The notes beneath the pieces were generated by a model. The model was not told the DNA's origin, did not search any database, and saw nothing but the letters and a program-made list of their open reading frames with translations. Source: Prolixibacteraceae bacterium (GTDB taxonomy: Bacteria; Bacteroidota; Bacteroidia; Bacteroidales; Prolixibacteraceae). From it: a DNA stretch of 25,521 nt. Position numbers and translations under genes: made by a program. Shown here piece by piece: positions 16,684-25,132 of the stretch. The stretch spans positions 1 to 25,521 of the forward strand of contig JAGODU010000048.1 in assembly GCA_017998095.1 (NCBI GenBank), read 5' to 3'. The stretch's first letter is position 1; each line of letters begins with the position of its first letter.

Positions 16684-18342
16684 ATGCAAGATAAACTATC
16701 AGTAATAATTTTGCTGAATGAAAGAAAAATTCCGTTTTGGATTTATTCTTCTATTGACAATCTGATTAATTCCTCGAATGCTTATGTTGCTCTTATTGTC
16801 AGCAGAAAGCCATTAGGGACATTTGCTCCCGGAAGGCAAAGGGGAATAGGGATCTTTATTTTAAAACTGATTGAAAAGATTGATTACCTGATTTTCAGGA
16901 AACGAAATAATTATAATCTATTGAAAAATATTTCGGATTTAAAGGGATTAACCGGTATATTTAATCTTATATCTGACACAAGTGATGCAAATACTGTCCA
17001 AAATCGACTGAATAATATTTTTCTTGAAATTCAACCTGATTTGATAATAAAATTTGGAGTGCACAATTTAAACAATATACTATATGCTATACCGCGCTAT
17101 GGAGTATGGTCTTTTTCAATAGATTCTGACAACATCCTAGGCGGATTCGATTATGGTTTCTGGGAGGTATTCAGATACAAAACTATTTCATTTTCAAATG
17201 TTGAAGCAATTATTGGTAAAGAAGAACAAAGTGAGATTGTTTTTGAATCGATTGAATCTACCTGTCCGTTTTCAATAAACAAGAACAGGAATAATATTTT
17301 TTACCGGGCATCACTTTTTTTAACAAGACTGACAGAGGGTTTGAGTTTATATGGAGAAGAATATCTTCTTAAACAAATACAAAGACATCATGAAGAGAAA
17401 ACTACTTACACGGATGACGGTATAAGTACTGATGCCGGCAAAGTATTAGAGGATGCAGCGAAATACTATGTAAGAATTTTAAAACTGGTAATTAACAAGA
17501 TTCGCTTTACCGACGCATTCAATTGGCAGATTGCTATTGATAAAAGCACGCATATAGATTTTTCTTCAGATAGTTTCAGGAAATTCAAAACGTTGAGGTC
17601 TCCACAGAATCTGTTTTGGGCTGACCCTTTTGTAGTATCTGAAAACAATTGTTATTTTCTTTTTGTGGAGGAATATATATATAGTACAAATAAGGCTCAT
17701 ATTTCAGTGATCGAACTTGATCCAAATAGAAATATTTTGCGGCATCAGAAGGTCATTGAAAAACCATATCATATGTCTTATCCATTTGTGTTCAGAGAAA
17801 GAGGATCATACTATATGATACCTGAAACTGCATCGAACAAGACTATTGAATTATATCGTTGTACTGAATTTCCGGATATCTGGGAATTTGACCGGTATAT
17901 AATGAAAAATATCTCGGCAACGGATACTACACTGTTCTATTATAACGAAAAATGGTGGCTATTTACCACACTCGACCAGACTGGTGGAATTTCTGGCGGA
18001 AGTACAGAGTTGTTTCTTTTTTATGCTGATAGCCCACTTGCTGATAAATGGGTAAGTCATCCACTGAATCCTGTAGTTTCTGATGAAAGCAGTGCGCGTT
18101 GTGCGGGCAATCTTTTTATATGTAATGGTATTATATATAGGCCTTCCCAAGATTGTACCATAAGGTATGGCAGAGGATTCAATCTCCAAAAGGTAACAAT
18201 GTTGACTGAAACTGAGTATAAGGAAACAAACGAAAAAAAAATCAAACCCGAATGGAAAAAAGATCTTAAAGGAGCTCATACCTATAATTTTATTAACGGA
18301 CTCACAGTCATTGACGCATACACATACCATAGAAGATTCTGA
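16684..18342 (+). CDS. GINT1-like protein: formyltransferase-like N-terminus plus five-blade-type propeller
   Basis: I chose the ATG at 16684 over the TTG at 16672 (552 aa). Residues ~110-200 look like the formyltransferase-like domain that precedes this propeller in many bacteria (KFGVHNLNNILYAIPRYGVW, then GFWEVF). The normal SFHHGDN-type segment is here SFSIDSDN (~144-150), so the catalytic-type His is absent. Residues ~275-552 resemble the GH43/GINT1_N-type propeller: NLFWADPFV, YFLFVEEY, SYPFVFRERGSYYMIPE, TDTTLFYYNEKWWLFTT, CAGNLFICNGIIYRPSQD. Plant GINT1 transfers GlcNAc to inositol-phosphoceramide; the role of bacterial members is not established. In context it is probably a sugar transferase or glycan-modifying enzyme. 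It is tightly packed between the second ATP-grasp gene and a GT4 gene. Confidence 0.75.
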   Translation: MQDKLSVIILLNERKIPFWIYSSIDNLINSSNAYVALIVSRKPLGTFAPGRQRGIGIFILKLIEKIDYLIFRKRNNYNLLKNISDLKGLTGIFNLISDTSDANTVQNRLNNIFLEIQPDLIIKFGVHNLNNILYAIPRYGVWSFSIDSDNILGGFDYGFWEVFRYKTISFSNVEAIIGKEEQSEIVFESIESTCPFSINKNRNNIFYRASLFLTRLTEGLSLYGEEYLLKQIQRHHEEKTTYTDDGISTDAGKVLEDAAKYYVRILKLVINKIRFTDAFNWQIAIDKSTHIDFSSDSFRKFKTLRSPQNLFWADPFVVSENNCYFLFVEEYIYSTNKAHISVIELDPNRNILRHQKVIEKPYHMSYPFVFRERGSYYMIPETASNKTIELYRCTEFPDIWEFDRYIMKNISATDTTLFYYNEKWWLFTTLDQTGGISGGSTELFLFYADSPLADKWVSHPLNPVVSDESSARCAGNLFICNGIIYRPSQDCTIRYGRGFNLQKVTMLTETEYKETNEKKIKPEWKKDLKGAHTYNFINGLTVIDAYTYHRRF

Positions 18343-18358
18343 AATCGCAAATAATATT

Positions 18359-19444
18359 ATGAAGTTACAGAATTTGGTTATATTTATTTTATGTAAAACA
18401 TTACTAAGAGGAGGTGCTGAAAAACAGGCAATTATGCTTGCCTATCTTTTTTCTGCAAGGGGATATGATGTAACACTGATCAATTGGTCAGGAAATAAAA
18501 TTAATACGGATGACAGGAAATTTTTTAATAATAATTCAATTAAATATTTGGGTTTACATGGGGGTTTGATAAGAAAATATCTTTTGCTGGTTAAGATAAC
18601 GGGGAAACATAAGAAAACTGTAGTCTTCTCATATCTTACTCTGGCAAATATTATTTCAGGTTTACTAAGATTAACAAACCGGGAAATCATAACAATTGGT
18701 GGTGTAAGATCAGAACATCTCCCTTCTCTGAAGTTTTTCTTTGAAAGAATTATTCACAATCATCTGAATACATTTACAATATTCAACAGTTTTTCTGCAA
18801 AAGAAAAATTCCATAAGAAAGGCTTTGATCCTTATAAAATAAAGGTTATCCATAATGCATTAAAGGTACCGGGCTTTAATAAATTAAGCGGATCGCCCGG
18901 GATGATAACGATTGTATCAGTATCAAGATTTGTCAGATCCAAGGATTTTTACACTGCTCTGCGTGCTTATAAAAAATTGGTTGAAAATACTCCGGATAAA
19001 ATATTAAGATACAGGATAATTGGTTATGGTTATCATGAAGCCGCTATACGAAGAATGATAAAATCTCTCGGCCTGATCAATAATGTTGAAATGTTGATAC
19101 ATCCGGAAGATATTCAAACATTATTAAGGAAAGCCGATATCTATCTCAGCACATCAATTTATGAAGGCTTATCAAATTCTATTATGGAAGCAATGTCTGC
19201 CGGTTTGCCTGTTGTAGCAACAGACGTCGGAGATAATAAATATCTGATACAGGATGATTTCAACGGATATCTGGTGAAATCCAGAGACATTGATGCAATA
19301 GTAAATAAACTAAGTCATCTTGTGGAAAATGAAGAGATCAGGAAAGAATTTGGAAAGAATGGATATGATAAAGTACTGAAAGATTTTTCAGAAGAAAAGC
19401 TGTTACAAAATTATCTTACTCTTCTTTCGGATCTTTTTAATTGA
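18359..19444 (+). CDS. Glycosyltransferase, GT4 family (GT-B fold)
   Basis: A TTG upstream (18311) would overlap the preceding gene and add MTHTHTIED-type residues unlike any GT4; the ATG at 18359 gives MKLQNLVIFILCKTLLRGGA, a normal start with the GGAEKQ acceptor loop, so I use it (361 aa). The C-terminal domain has ITIVSVSRFVRSKDFYTAL, the EX7E motif E269-E277 (EGLSNSIME) and AGLPVVATDVGDN. It is a retaining transferase of the cytoplasmic repeat-unit assembly; the donor is unknown. It begins 16 bases after the GINT1-like gene, within one operon. Confidence 0.87.
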   Translation: MKLQNLVIFILCKTLLRGGAEKQAIMLAYLFSARGYDVTLINWSGNKINTDDRKFFNNNSIKYLGLHGGLIRKYLLLVKITGKHKKTVVFSYLTLANIISGLLRLTNREIITIGGVRSEHLPSLKFFFERIIHNHLNTFTIFNSFSAKEKFHKKGFDPYKIKVIHNALKVPGFNKLSGSPGMITIVSVSRFVRSKDFYTALRAYKKLVENTPDKILRYRIIGYGYHEAAIRRMIKSLGLINNVEMLIHPEDIQTLLRKADIYLSTSIYEGLSNSIMEAMSAGLPVVATDVGDNKYLIQDDFNGYLVKSRDIDAIVNKLSHLVENEEIRKEFGKNGYDKVLKDFSEEKLLQNYLTLLSDLFN

Positions 19445-19467
19445 AGAGTATTACAAAAGAAATTATT

Positions 19468-20580
19468 ATGCGAATTGGCGTAATAGGAACACGAGGTTTT
19501 CCAGAGGTACAAGGAGGAATAGAGACACATTGTCAGGAGCTTTACACCAGACTGGCAATGAAGGGAAACAATAAAATCACTGTCTACAGGCGAATTCCTT
19601 ATCTTAATGAAATTAACCGTAAGGCAATATTCGAAAATATTCGATTTATCGATATTTGTGTACCCAAAAGCAAGTTCCTGGAAACTTTTATACATTCATT
19701 TCTGGCTACCATTCATGCTTTGTTTCAAAATTATGATATAATTCATTACCATAATATGGGGCCGGGATTTTTCATTCCACTTGCAAAAATATCTGGGGCC
19801 AGGATTGTTTTTACATACCATAATCAAAGCTATACTCAGCAAAAATGGAATTCATTTGCACGAAAATTTCTTAAATTATCAGAGTTCATAAGTATCAAAA
19901 GGGCAGACTATATAATATTCATTTCAAATGTGTTAAAAAGAAAGATGAAAGAAAAATATCATGTTAGTGATACGAATTCTTCGGTCGTTTTCAATGGGGT
20001 TAGAATTTTCGAAAAATCAAGAGATGATAGTTTTTTAAAGAATCTTGGGCTTAAAAAACATGCATATATTTTAGGTGTTGGTAGATTTACTGAAGAAAAG
20101 GGATTTGATTATCTGATAAGAGCATATAAGAGAACAGGGCTTGATACCATCAAATTGGTTTTGGCAGGGGATGCTGATTATCCAACTGATTATTCTGATA
20201 ATCTTAAAACATTTGCTACTATGAATGGAATAGTATTGGCAGGTTTTGTTAAAGGAGAGAAACTTAATCAGCTTTACACTTTTGCTCGCCTTTTTGTTAT
20301 GCCATCCTATTCAGAAGGACTTCCAATAGCTCTGCTTGAAGCGATGAGTTATGATCTTGATGTATTAGCAAGTGATATTCCAGCTAACTTACAAGTCGGA
20401 CTTAGTGAGGATGATTATTTTCATACTGGTGATGAAGAATCTCTAAGCTCGTCAATAATAAAGAAGCTTGCCTCGGATAAAAAGAAGTGTTTTCGAGATG
20501 TTTTATTTGAAAGATTCAATTGGGATAACATAGTCAAAGACACAAACAATATTTACAAACAGGTCATGGATAATCTTTAG
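19468..20580 (+). CDS. Glycosyltransferase, GT4 family (N-terminus of the DUF1972 type)
   Basis: The frame extends back to a TTG at 19441 that overlaps the previous stop. The ATG at 19468 starts MRIGVIGTRGFPEVQGGIET, the well-known opening of DUF1972/rhamnosyltransferase-like GT4 enzymes, so 19468 is the likely start (370 aa). The C-terminal domain has YILGVGRFTEEKGFDYLI and an EX7E motif E283-E291 (EGLPIALLE), followed by DLDVLASDIPAN. It is likely a sugar transferase acting on lipid-linked acceptor; related enzymes include rhamnosyl-, glucosyl- and galactosyltransferases. It is the last gene before the 447-base gap with a gene remnant. Confidence 0.87.
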   Translation: MRIGVIGTRGFPEVQGGIETHCQELYTRLAMKGNNKITVYRRIPYLNEINRKAIFENIRFIDICVPKSKFLETFIHSFLATIHALFQNYDIIHYHNMGPGFFIPLAKISGARIVFTYHNQSYTQQKWNSFARKFLKLSEFISIKRADYIIFISNVLKRKMKEKYHVSDTNSSVVFNGVRIFEKSRDDSFLKNLGLKKHAYILGVGRFTEEKGFDYLIRAYKRTGLDTIKLVLAGDADYPTDYSDNLKTFATMNGIVLAGFVKGEKLNQLYTFARLFVMPSYSEGLPIALLEAMSYDLDVLASDIPANLQVGLSEDDYFHTGDEESLSSSIIKKLASDKKKCFRDVLFERFNWDNIVKDTNNIYKQVMDNL

Positions 20581-20841
20581 AACTATAGGGGAGATTATAA
20601 GAATTTCAAATTTATTTATGAAAGCCTTTCAGTTTTACATTTAAGAATATATAAAAACATCATATACATGCATTGGAGAAGACAATGTTCAATCCGAATG
20701 GATTCCATAATCATTTTATTAGCACATTCAAAGAATTATAAAGATTAATGATATTATAAATTATTGGAGTGTTGTTCAGTTTTGTAGTGAAGCATTTGGT
20801 TCGGTGGTGTTACATGGGAAAGGCTATATCTGGAATTCTGA

Positions 20842-20982
20842 AAGGAGGGAGTACTTCTTCAACCGAAAGAGGCAGTTGAATACCTGAGCAGATTCCCCAA
20901 AATTGAATCCGTGCTTTTCGGAGCTTCTTCAAAAAGTCATATACAGGAGACAAAGGAACTTATTGAGAAATATTTGAGTTGA
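20842..20982 (+). pseudogene. C-terminal remnant of a probable aldo/keto reductase
   Basis: From 20842 to the TGA at 20980-20982 one frame reads as VLLQPKEAVEYLSRFP and then IESVLFGASSKSHIQETKEL. That resembles the C-terminus of aldo/keto reductases, where a helix is followed by a (V/I)xSVxxGASSxxxxxE(T/N) strand-turn-helix that helps bind NADP(H). In this frame a TGA lies directly upstream (20839-20841), and no start codon or N-terminal domain is present; upstream, another frame (SEAFGSVVLHGKGYIW, around 20785-20835) may be an older part after a frameshift. Only ~46 of the usual ~300 residues remain, so it cannot be active. The family call rests on memory of the motif. Confidence 0.5.
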
Positions 20983-21010
20983 TCACATTACGAATACTAT
21001 CCTATTTTTG
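20978..21010 (+). promoter_or_regulatory. Candidate promoter for the second glycosyltransferase block
   Basis: TATTTTTG at 21003-21010 matches the -7 consensus TAnnTTTG exactly. GTTG at 20978-20981 is a near match to the -33 box with 21 bases between, the same layout as the candidate at 1767-1799. The start site would be about 10 bases before the ATG at 21028. Confidence 0.42.
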
Positions 21011-21027
21011 CTTCAGCCTTCTTATTA

Positions 21028-22233
21028 ATGAAAGAGGTCTATATCATATCTACGGGAGAAATTGTTAATGGCAAGACAGCCGGGGCAAGACGTATGATAA
21101 CCATCGCAAGGTCATTGGCTGCAATGAATGTTCATGTTTTTCTTTGTTCCCTGGCAGATGTTAATAAAACACCGGTTGAGATCCCGGAGATCGAACCCGG
21201 AATATTTTTCATGAGAAGCCCGGATTCCTCAACCAGGAGGAGAGGTAATCCCTTATGTTTCGTCCGTACCGTCAACAGCTTCATGGCGCGAAGGGATTCT
21301 GAGATTGTAATATATCTCTATCCGACTGTGTTTGTTCTTAAAGATTTTATTTATCTTATATATTTCAAATTTCTGAAGAAACGAAGGTTCTTCTGTGAAA
21401 TAAATGAACTTCGGACAGCTGCTGTTTTCCTGACTGCTCCTTCCGGAAAACTTTTTCGCCGGCTGATTTATTGGTTTAAGTCATCGGTTGACTATCTTAT
21501 ATATAAGTTAAATGAATTTCAGATTTATCTTTATGACGGGATAGTTGTGATTTCAACCGGTCTTGAGAAGTATTTTTCTAAAAGGGCCCGCAAAATTCTT
21601 AGAATTCCAATCTTATGTAACGCAAATATTATTGAAGATTTCGATCCGCCCAGGCTTTCTTCTGACTCTGGCTTCAAAATTTGTTTTGCAGGTTACATCA
21701 AACTTGAAAAGGAGGGATTTGACATTCTTTTTGAAGCTCTTTCCCTTGTGAATAGAAACCGCAGAACAGAATTATTCCTTTATGGGATTTTGGAGGAACA
21801 GGACAGGATCAGACTGGGTAAGTTGTCAGAAGATTATTGTCTCAGCGACAGGATATTTTACAAAGGTAACATCGATCCGGATGGACTGCCGGATGAATTT
21901 AAAAATTACAATCTTTTAATACTGCCTCGTCCTCTTAACAAAATAAATATGTACGGATTCTCCACCAAGCTCTCTGAGTACCTTGTTTCAGGAATTCCTG
22001 TCCTTGTTACGGATGTGAGCGATAATGCTTCCTACATAGCAGATGGCTTCAACGGATACATAATACCTCCGGGATCTTCATCCTTAATGGCGGAGAAAAT
22101 ACTTGAAATCATCAGGGATTACAACTGGCAGGCGAAGATGGTGGTAGAGAATGCACATCAGACAGTACGTGAGAAATTTGATTACAGACTATTCTCTAGT
22201 GAAATTATAGATTTTTTTTGGTCACGAGACTAA
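21028..22233 (+). CDS. Glycosyltransferase, GT4-like (GT-B fold)
   Basis: The 401-residue protein opens with KEVYIISTGEIVNGKTAGAR, where the Gly-rich loop takes the place of the usual GGxE. The C-terminal domain has FKICFAGYIKLEKEGFDILF, RIFYKGNIDPDGLPDEF and GFSTKLSEYLVSGIPVLVTD. Glu317 is the second Glu of EX7E; the first position is Tyr309, the same variant class as the transferases at 10678 and 13205. It is the first gene after the remnant-bearing gap and the first of a visibly more GC-rich set, so it may start a separate transcript. Sugar specificity is unknown. Confidence 0.84.
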   Translation: MKEVYIISTGEIVNGKTAGARRMITIARSLAAMNVHVFLCSLADVNKTPVEIPEIEPGIFFMRSPDSSTRRRGNPLCFVRTVNSFMARRDSEIVIYLYPTVFVLKDFIYLIYFKFLKKRRFFCEINELRTAAVFLTAPSGKLFRRLIYWFKSSVDYLIYKLNEFQIYLYDGIVVISTGLEKYFSKRARKILRIPILCNANIIEDFDPPRLSSDSGFKICFAGYIKLEKEGFDILFEALSLVNRNRRTELFLYGILEEQDRIRLGKLSEDYCLSDRIFYKGNIDPDGLPDEFKNYNLLILPRPLNKINMYGFSTKLSEYLVSGIPVLVTDVSDNASYIADGFNGYIIPPGSSSLMAEKILEIIRDYNWQAKMVVENAHQTVREKFDYRLFSSEIIDFFWSRD

Positions 22234-22266
22234 TACAAGAAATAGAATTTGCATAATGAGATTATA

Positions 22267-23352
22267 GTGAAAATACTTTTCGTCATAGACACACTCGGTT
22301 CGGGAGGGAAAGAAAGGCGGCTTACAGAGCTTTTAAAAGCACTTAAATCTCATCAGGAGATTGACTTTGAACTTGTGCTTATGAGTGAAAATATTCACTA
22401 TAAGGAAATAAATTATCTAGGTATTAAAATTCACAAAGTCATTAGAAAAACAAAAAGAGATATTTCTGTTTTTAATAAGTTTTATTGTCTCCTCAGATAT
22501 CATAAGCCTGATATTGTACACTGCTGGGATAGTATGACTGCTGTTTACATGGCTCCGGTTGCCAGATTACTGGGATGCAGATTGATAAATGGCATGGTGA
22601 TCGATGTACCAACAGCATTCAAAATTTTTAATAAACACTGGATAAGAGGAAGACTGACATTTCCGCTGTCAAAGGCTGTTGTTGGCAATTCCGGAGCAGG
22701 ACTGGAAGCATATTGTGTGCCGGCAAATAAAAGAGTTTTAATTTATAATGGTTTTAATTTCAGCAGACTGGAAAATCTTGTTCCAGGTGCAAACATAATC
22801 GGAGAGCTGAATATAACAACGGAACTCGTTGTTGGTATGGTTGCAACATTCTGGAAACGAAAGGATTACCCCACATATTATGAAGCAGCACAGACTTTAT
22901 TGAAAAAAAGAAGTGATGTGACATTTCTGGCAATTGGTGTAAGTACGGATTCAGAGGAGTCATTAAACCTTGTGGAACATGAATATCGTCCGTATTTCAG
23001 ATTTCTTGGGGCAAAAACAAATGTTGAATCATATATCAACATAATGGATATAGGCGTGCTCACAACATTTTCTGAGGGTATATCCAATGCCGTTCTTGAA
23101 TATATGGCTCTTGGGAAGCCGGTTATTGCTACCGGCGGAAGTGGAACCGCGGAGATAATTCAGGACGGCATTACGGGTATTCTTGTTGATGCCTCTGATC
23201 CGGTTCATCTGGCTGAAAAACTGGAAATACTTCTTAATGATTCATTTCTCAGAGAAAGAATGGGATTAGCAGGTCGTGAACGCGTCAGGGAGCACTTCTC
23301 AATCAACAGGATGGTCGGTGAGTACATTGATCTGTATAAACGAATAACCTGA
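22267..23352 (+). CDS. Glycosyltransferase, GT4 family (GT-B fold)
   Basis: No in-frame ATG lies near the 5' end. A TTG at 22249 is possible, but the GTG at 22267 gives VKILFVIDTLGSGGKERRLT, which is the normal GT4 opening with the GGxE acceptor loop, so I choose GTG (361 aa). The first domain has KPDIVHCWDSMTAVYMAP. The second has VGMVATFWKRKDYPTYYEAA, the EX7E motif E270-E278 (EGISNAVLE) and GKPVIATGGSGTAEII. It is probably cotranscribed with the flanking transferases (gaps 33 and 22 bases). Donor and acceptor are unknown. Confidence 0.87.
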   Translation: MKILFVIDTLGSGGKERRLTELLKALKSHQEIDFELVLMSENIHYKEINYLGIKIHKVIRKTKRDISVFNKFYCLLRYHKPDIVHCWDSMTAVYMAPVARLLGCRLINGMVIDVPTAFKIFNKHWIRGRLTFPLSKAVVGNSGAGLEAYCVPANKRVLIYNGFNFSRLENLVPGANIIGELNITTELVVGMVATFWKRKDYPTYYEAAQTLLKKRSDVTFLAIGVSTDSEESLNLVEHEYRPYFRFLGAKTNVESYINIMDIGVLTTFSEGISNAVLEYMALGKPVIATGGSGTAEIIQDGITGILVDASDPVHLAEKLEILLNDSFLRERMGLAGRERVREHFSINRMVGEYIDLYKRIT

Positions 23353-23374
23353 AGATATTGCTTTTGAGTAAAAC

Positions 23375-24550
23375 ATGGTTATGGCAGGGGATAATAGGAT
23401 AATGATAATTGACTTTACAAATTATGAAGATTACCCTATCGGGGGATATCTTTCCTTTGCCAGGAATCTTATGGTCTCATTCGGATCATCAATGGCCCTG
23501 GTTGGTATCACAACAAGTTATGAAGATCCGTTAGGGAAATGGTTCAAAAAGAATATAAATGGTACTGTGTTTGATTTTTTTGCAATAGCCAGGTACAAAA
23601 AATCAAAAACTAAGCATAAAATTCCTGACAGGCTGGTCAGCTTTTGTCTTGTGAGAAATTATTTAAAAAGGATAAGAAAAATAAAGATAGATAATGTTTT
23701 CCTTCAGCGGCAGGAGATACTTTTAGCAGTGAAAGACCGGTTCGGAAATATTTGTTTTTGTTTCGCGGGGCTTGAAAATCCTATTTCAATCTCAAAATAC
23801 AAATATGCCCTGTATTTTTCTGAGCTTTTTGAAAGACTTTTTTTCAAAAGATTAACTAAAGTCAATACTATTCTGGCTTCAGGTGATGATAATTCGATCA
23901 GAGACATGATAACCAGAAGCAAAGAGGTCCTTGATGATTTTCGGGTGATAAAGTTTCCAAGCCGGATAGATATAGAAATATTCAAACCGCTGGACAGAAA
24001 TGAGATCAGACAAAGGCTGGGATTTTCTCCGGGTATAACTATCATTGTCACAACCGGCAGATTAGCTTCTATTAAGGGATGGAAATTTATGATTGATTGT
24101 TACAAATTATTCAGATCAATTTTCGAAGATTCTTTATTTTATTTTATTGGTGAGGGAGAGGACTATCATACAATATTAAAGTATCTTTCGGATAATGATT
24201 TAACGGATCATATTATTCTATCAGGCAAAAAAAGCCAGTCTGAAGTAGCGATGTTTTTAAATGCAGCAGATCTGTATATTATGGGATCCTATAAAGAGGG
24301 TTGGTCGACATCTCTCATGGAAGCAATTGCATGCGGAGTTCCTGCATGTGTTACAGATTTCAGTTCGGCCTCCGAGATTATCGTTGAAGGTGAAAATGGA
24401 TTTGTAGTCAGGGAACGCAGTGAAGATCTGTTTGTTGAAGCCATGATAAAATCTGTCCGCCTTCCCAGGCCTGTAAAAAATGATAACGTCTTAAGATTTG
24501 CTGCTGACAGACTAAAAGAAGAATTATTAAGATGTTGGAAATTATCATGA
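23375..24550 (+). CDS. Glycosyltransferase, GT4 family (GT-B fold)
   Basis: This 391-residue protein starts at the ATG at 23375 (an alternative ATG lies at 23381). It opens with IMIIDFTNYEDYPIGGYLSF and has a C-terminal GT4 domain with IVTTGRLASIKGWKFMIDCY, the EX7E motif E308-E316 (EGWSTSLME) and CGVPACVTDFSSASEI. Its 3' end overlaps the next gene's start by ATGA, a sign of translational coupling with the acyltransferase. Like its neighbours it should extend the lipid-linked repeat unit; the sugar is unknown. Confidence 0.87.
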   Translation: MVMAGDNRIMIIDFTNYEDYPIGGYLSFARNLMVSFGSSMALVGITTSYEDPLGKWFKKNINGTVFDFFAIARYKKSKTKHKIPDRLVSFCLVRNYLKRIRKIKIDNVFLQRQEILLAVKDRFGNICFCFAGLENPISISKYKYALYFSELFERLFFKRLTKVNTILASGDDNSIRDMITRSKEVLDDFRVIKFPSRIDIEIFKPLDRNEIRQRLGFSPGITIIVTTGRLASIKGWKFMIDCYKLFRSIFEDSLFYFIGEGEDYHTILKYLSDNDLTDHIILSGKKSQSEVAMFLNAADLYIMGSYKEGWSTSLMEAIACGVPACVTDFSSASEIIVEGENGFVVRERSEDLFVEAMIKSVRLPRPVKNDNVLRFAADRLKEELLRCWKLS

Positions 24551-25113
24551 TGAAGATCTTCAGAAAAATGCTGCAGTTGTATCAGATCTATATCAAATGG
24601 AGAAAATATTCATTTGGTAAAAACCTTCATGCCGGAAGAGCTGTTTCCATGTGGGCCCGAAATTCAATCTCAGCCGGGGATAATTTCTACATAGGAAAAT
24701 ATTCGCAAATTGAATGTGATGCCGTGATTGGAAACGATGTAATGTTTGCGAATTTTGTTGCACTAATTGGCAGGCATGATCACAATTATACCCAGGTTGG
24801 TGTTCCCATGCGACATGCAAGCACGATCAGGGATAATGATTATGATTGGAAAGGAATTAACGAAAAAGTAGTGATCGAGGATGATGTATGGGTAGGTCAT
24901 GGAGCCATAATCTTATCGGGAGTAACGATTGGCAGGGGCAGCATAATTGCTGCCGGGTCAGTGGTTACAGGTAACGTTGAATCCTATTCAATTTATGGAG
25001 GAAATCCGGCCAGAAAAATCAAGAATAGATTCACAACAGAAGAAGAAAAGGCTGAGCATTTAAGACTTTGTTTTATTAAGGATTCAAATGCCGGTATTAA
25101 GCAGAAAGGATAA
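24547..25113 (+). CDS. Left-handed beta-helix (hexapeptide) acyltransferase
   Basis: The frame also has an ATG at 24532, inside the previous gene, but the ATG at 24547 gives the classical ATGA overlap with that gene's stop, so I use it (188 aa). The protein has hexapeptide repeats, for example IGKYSQIECDAVIGNDVMFA and VWVGHGAIILSGVTIGRGSI, with IAAGSVVTGNV and the common end YGGNPARKIKNRF. The LIGRHDHNY segment supplies a candidate catalytic His. Relatives O-acetylate sugars or N-acetylate amino-sugars using acetyl-CoA (CatB/NodL/WcaF-like). Here it probably acetylates one residue of the repeat unit. The exact acceptor and acyl group are unknown. Confidence 0.87.
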   Translation: MMKIFRKMLQLYQIYIKWRKYSFGKNLHAGRAVSMWARNSISAGDNFYIGKYSQIECDAVIGNDVMFANFVALIGRHDHNYTQVGVPMRHASTIRDNDYDWKGINEKVVIEDDVWVGHGAIILSGVTIGRGSIIAAGSVVTGNVESYSIYGGNPARKIKNRFTTEEEKAEHLRLCFIKDSNAGIKQKG

Positions 25114-25132
25114 TAGAAAATATTGTTAAATA

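Larger units (their letters stand above)
20581..21027. other. 447-base spacer holding a gene remnant and a candidate promoter
   Basis: The first ~240 bases are AT-rich and I find no convincing gene in them (only a 26-codon ORF at 20668-20748). The next part holds the 3' end of a degraded gene (20842-20982) and a promoter-like sequence (20978-21010) just before the next start codon. The spacer interrupts an otherwise tightly packed operon. Confidence 0.6.

Noticed and set aside
17959..18330. 123-codon minus-strand ORF opposite the GINT1-like gene
   Set aside because: It lies fully inside a well-supported gene, its translation is Cys/Ile/Phe-rich with no recognisable domain, and it has no promoter or neighbouring genes on that strand.
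18311..18358. Upstream TTG start for the GT4 at 18359
   Set aside because: It would overlap the preceding gene by 32 bases and add residues not seen in GT4 openings; the ATG at 18359 fits the family.
20668..20748. 26-codon ORF in the 447-base gap
   Set aside because: It is short, shows no motif and no ribosome-binding context, and is expected by chance in AT-rich DNA.
23704..24051. 115-codon minus-strand ORF opposite a GT4 gene
   Set aside because: It is an antisense shadow of the transferase with low-complexity Ser/Leu/Ile content and no motif.
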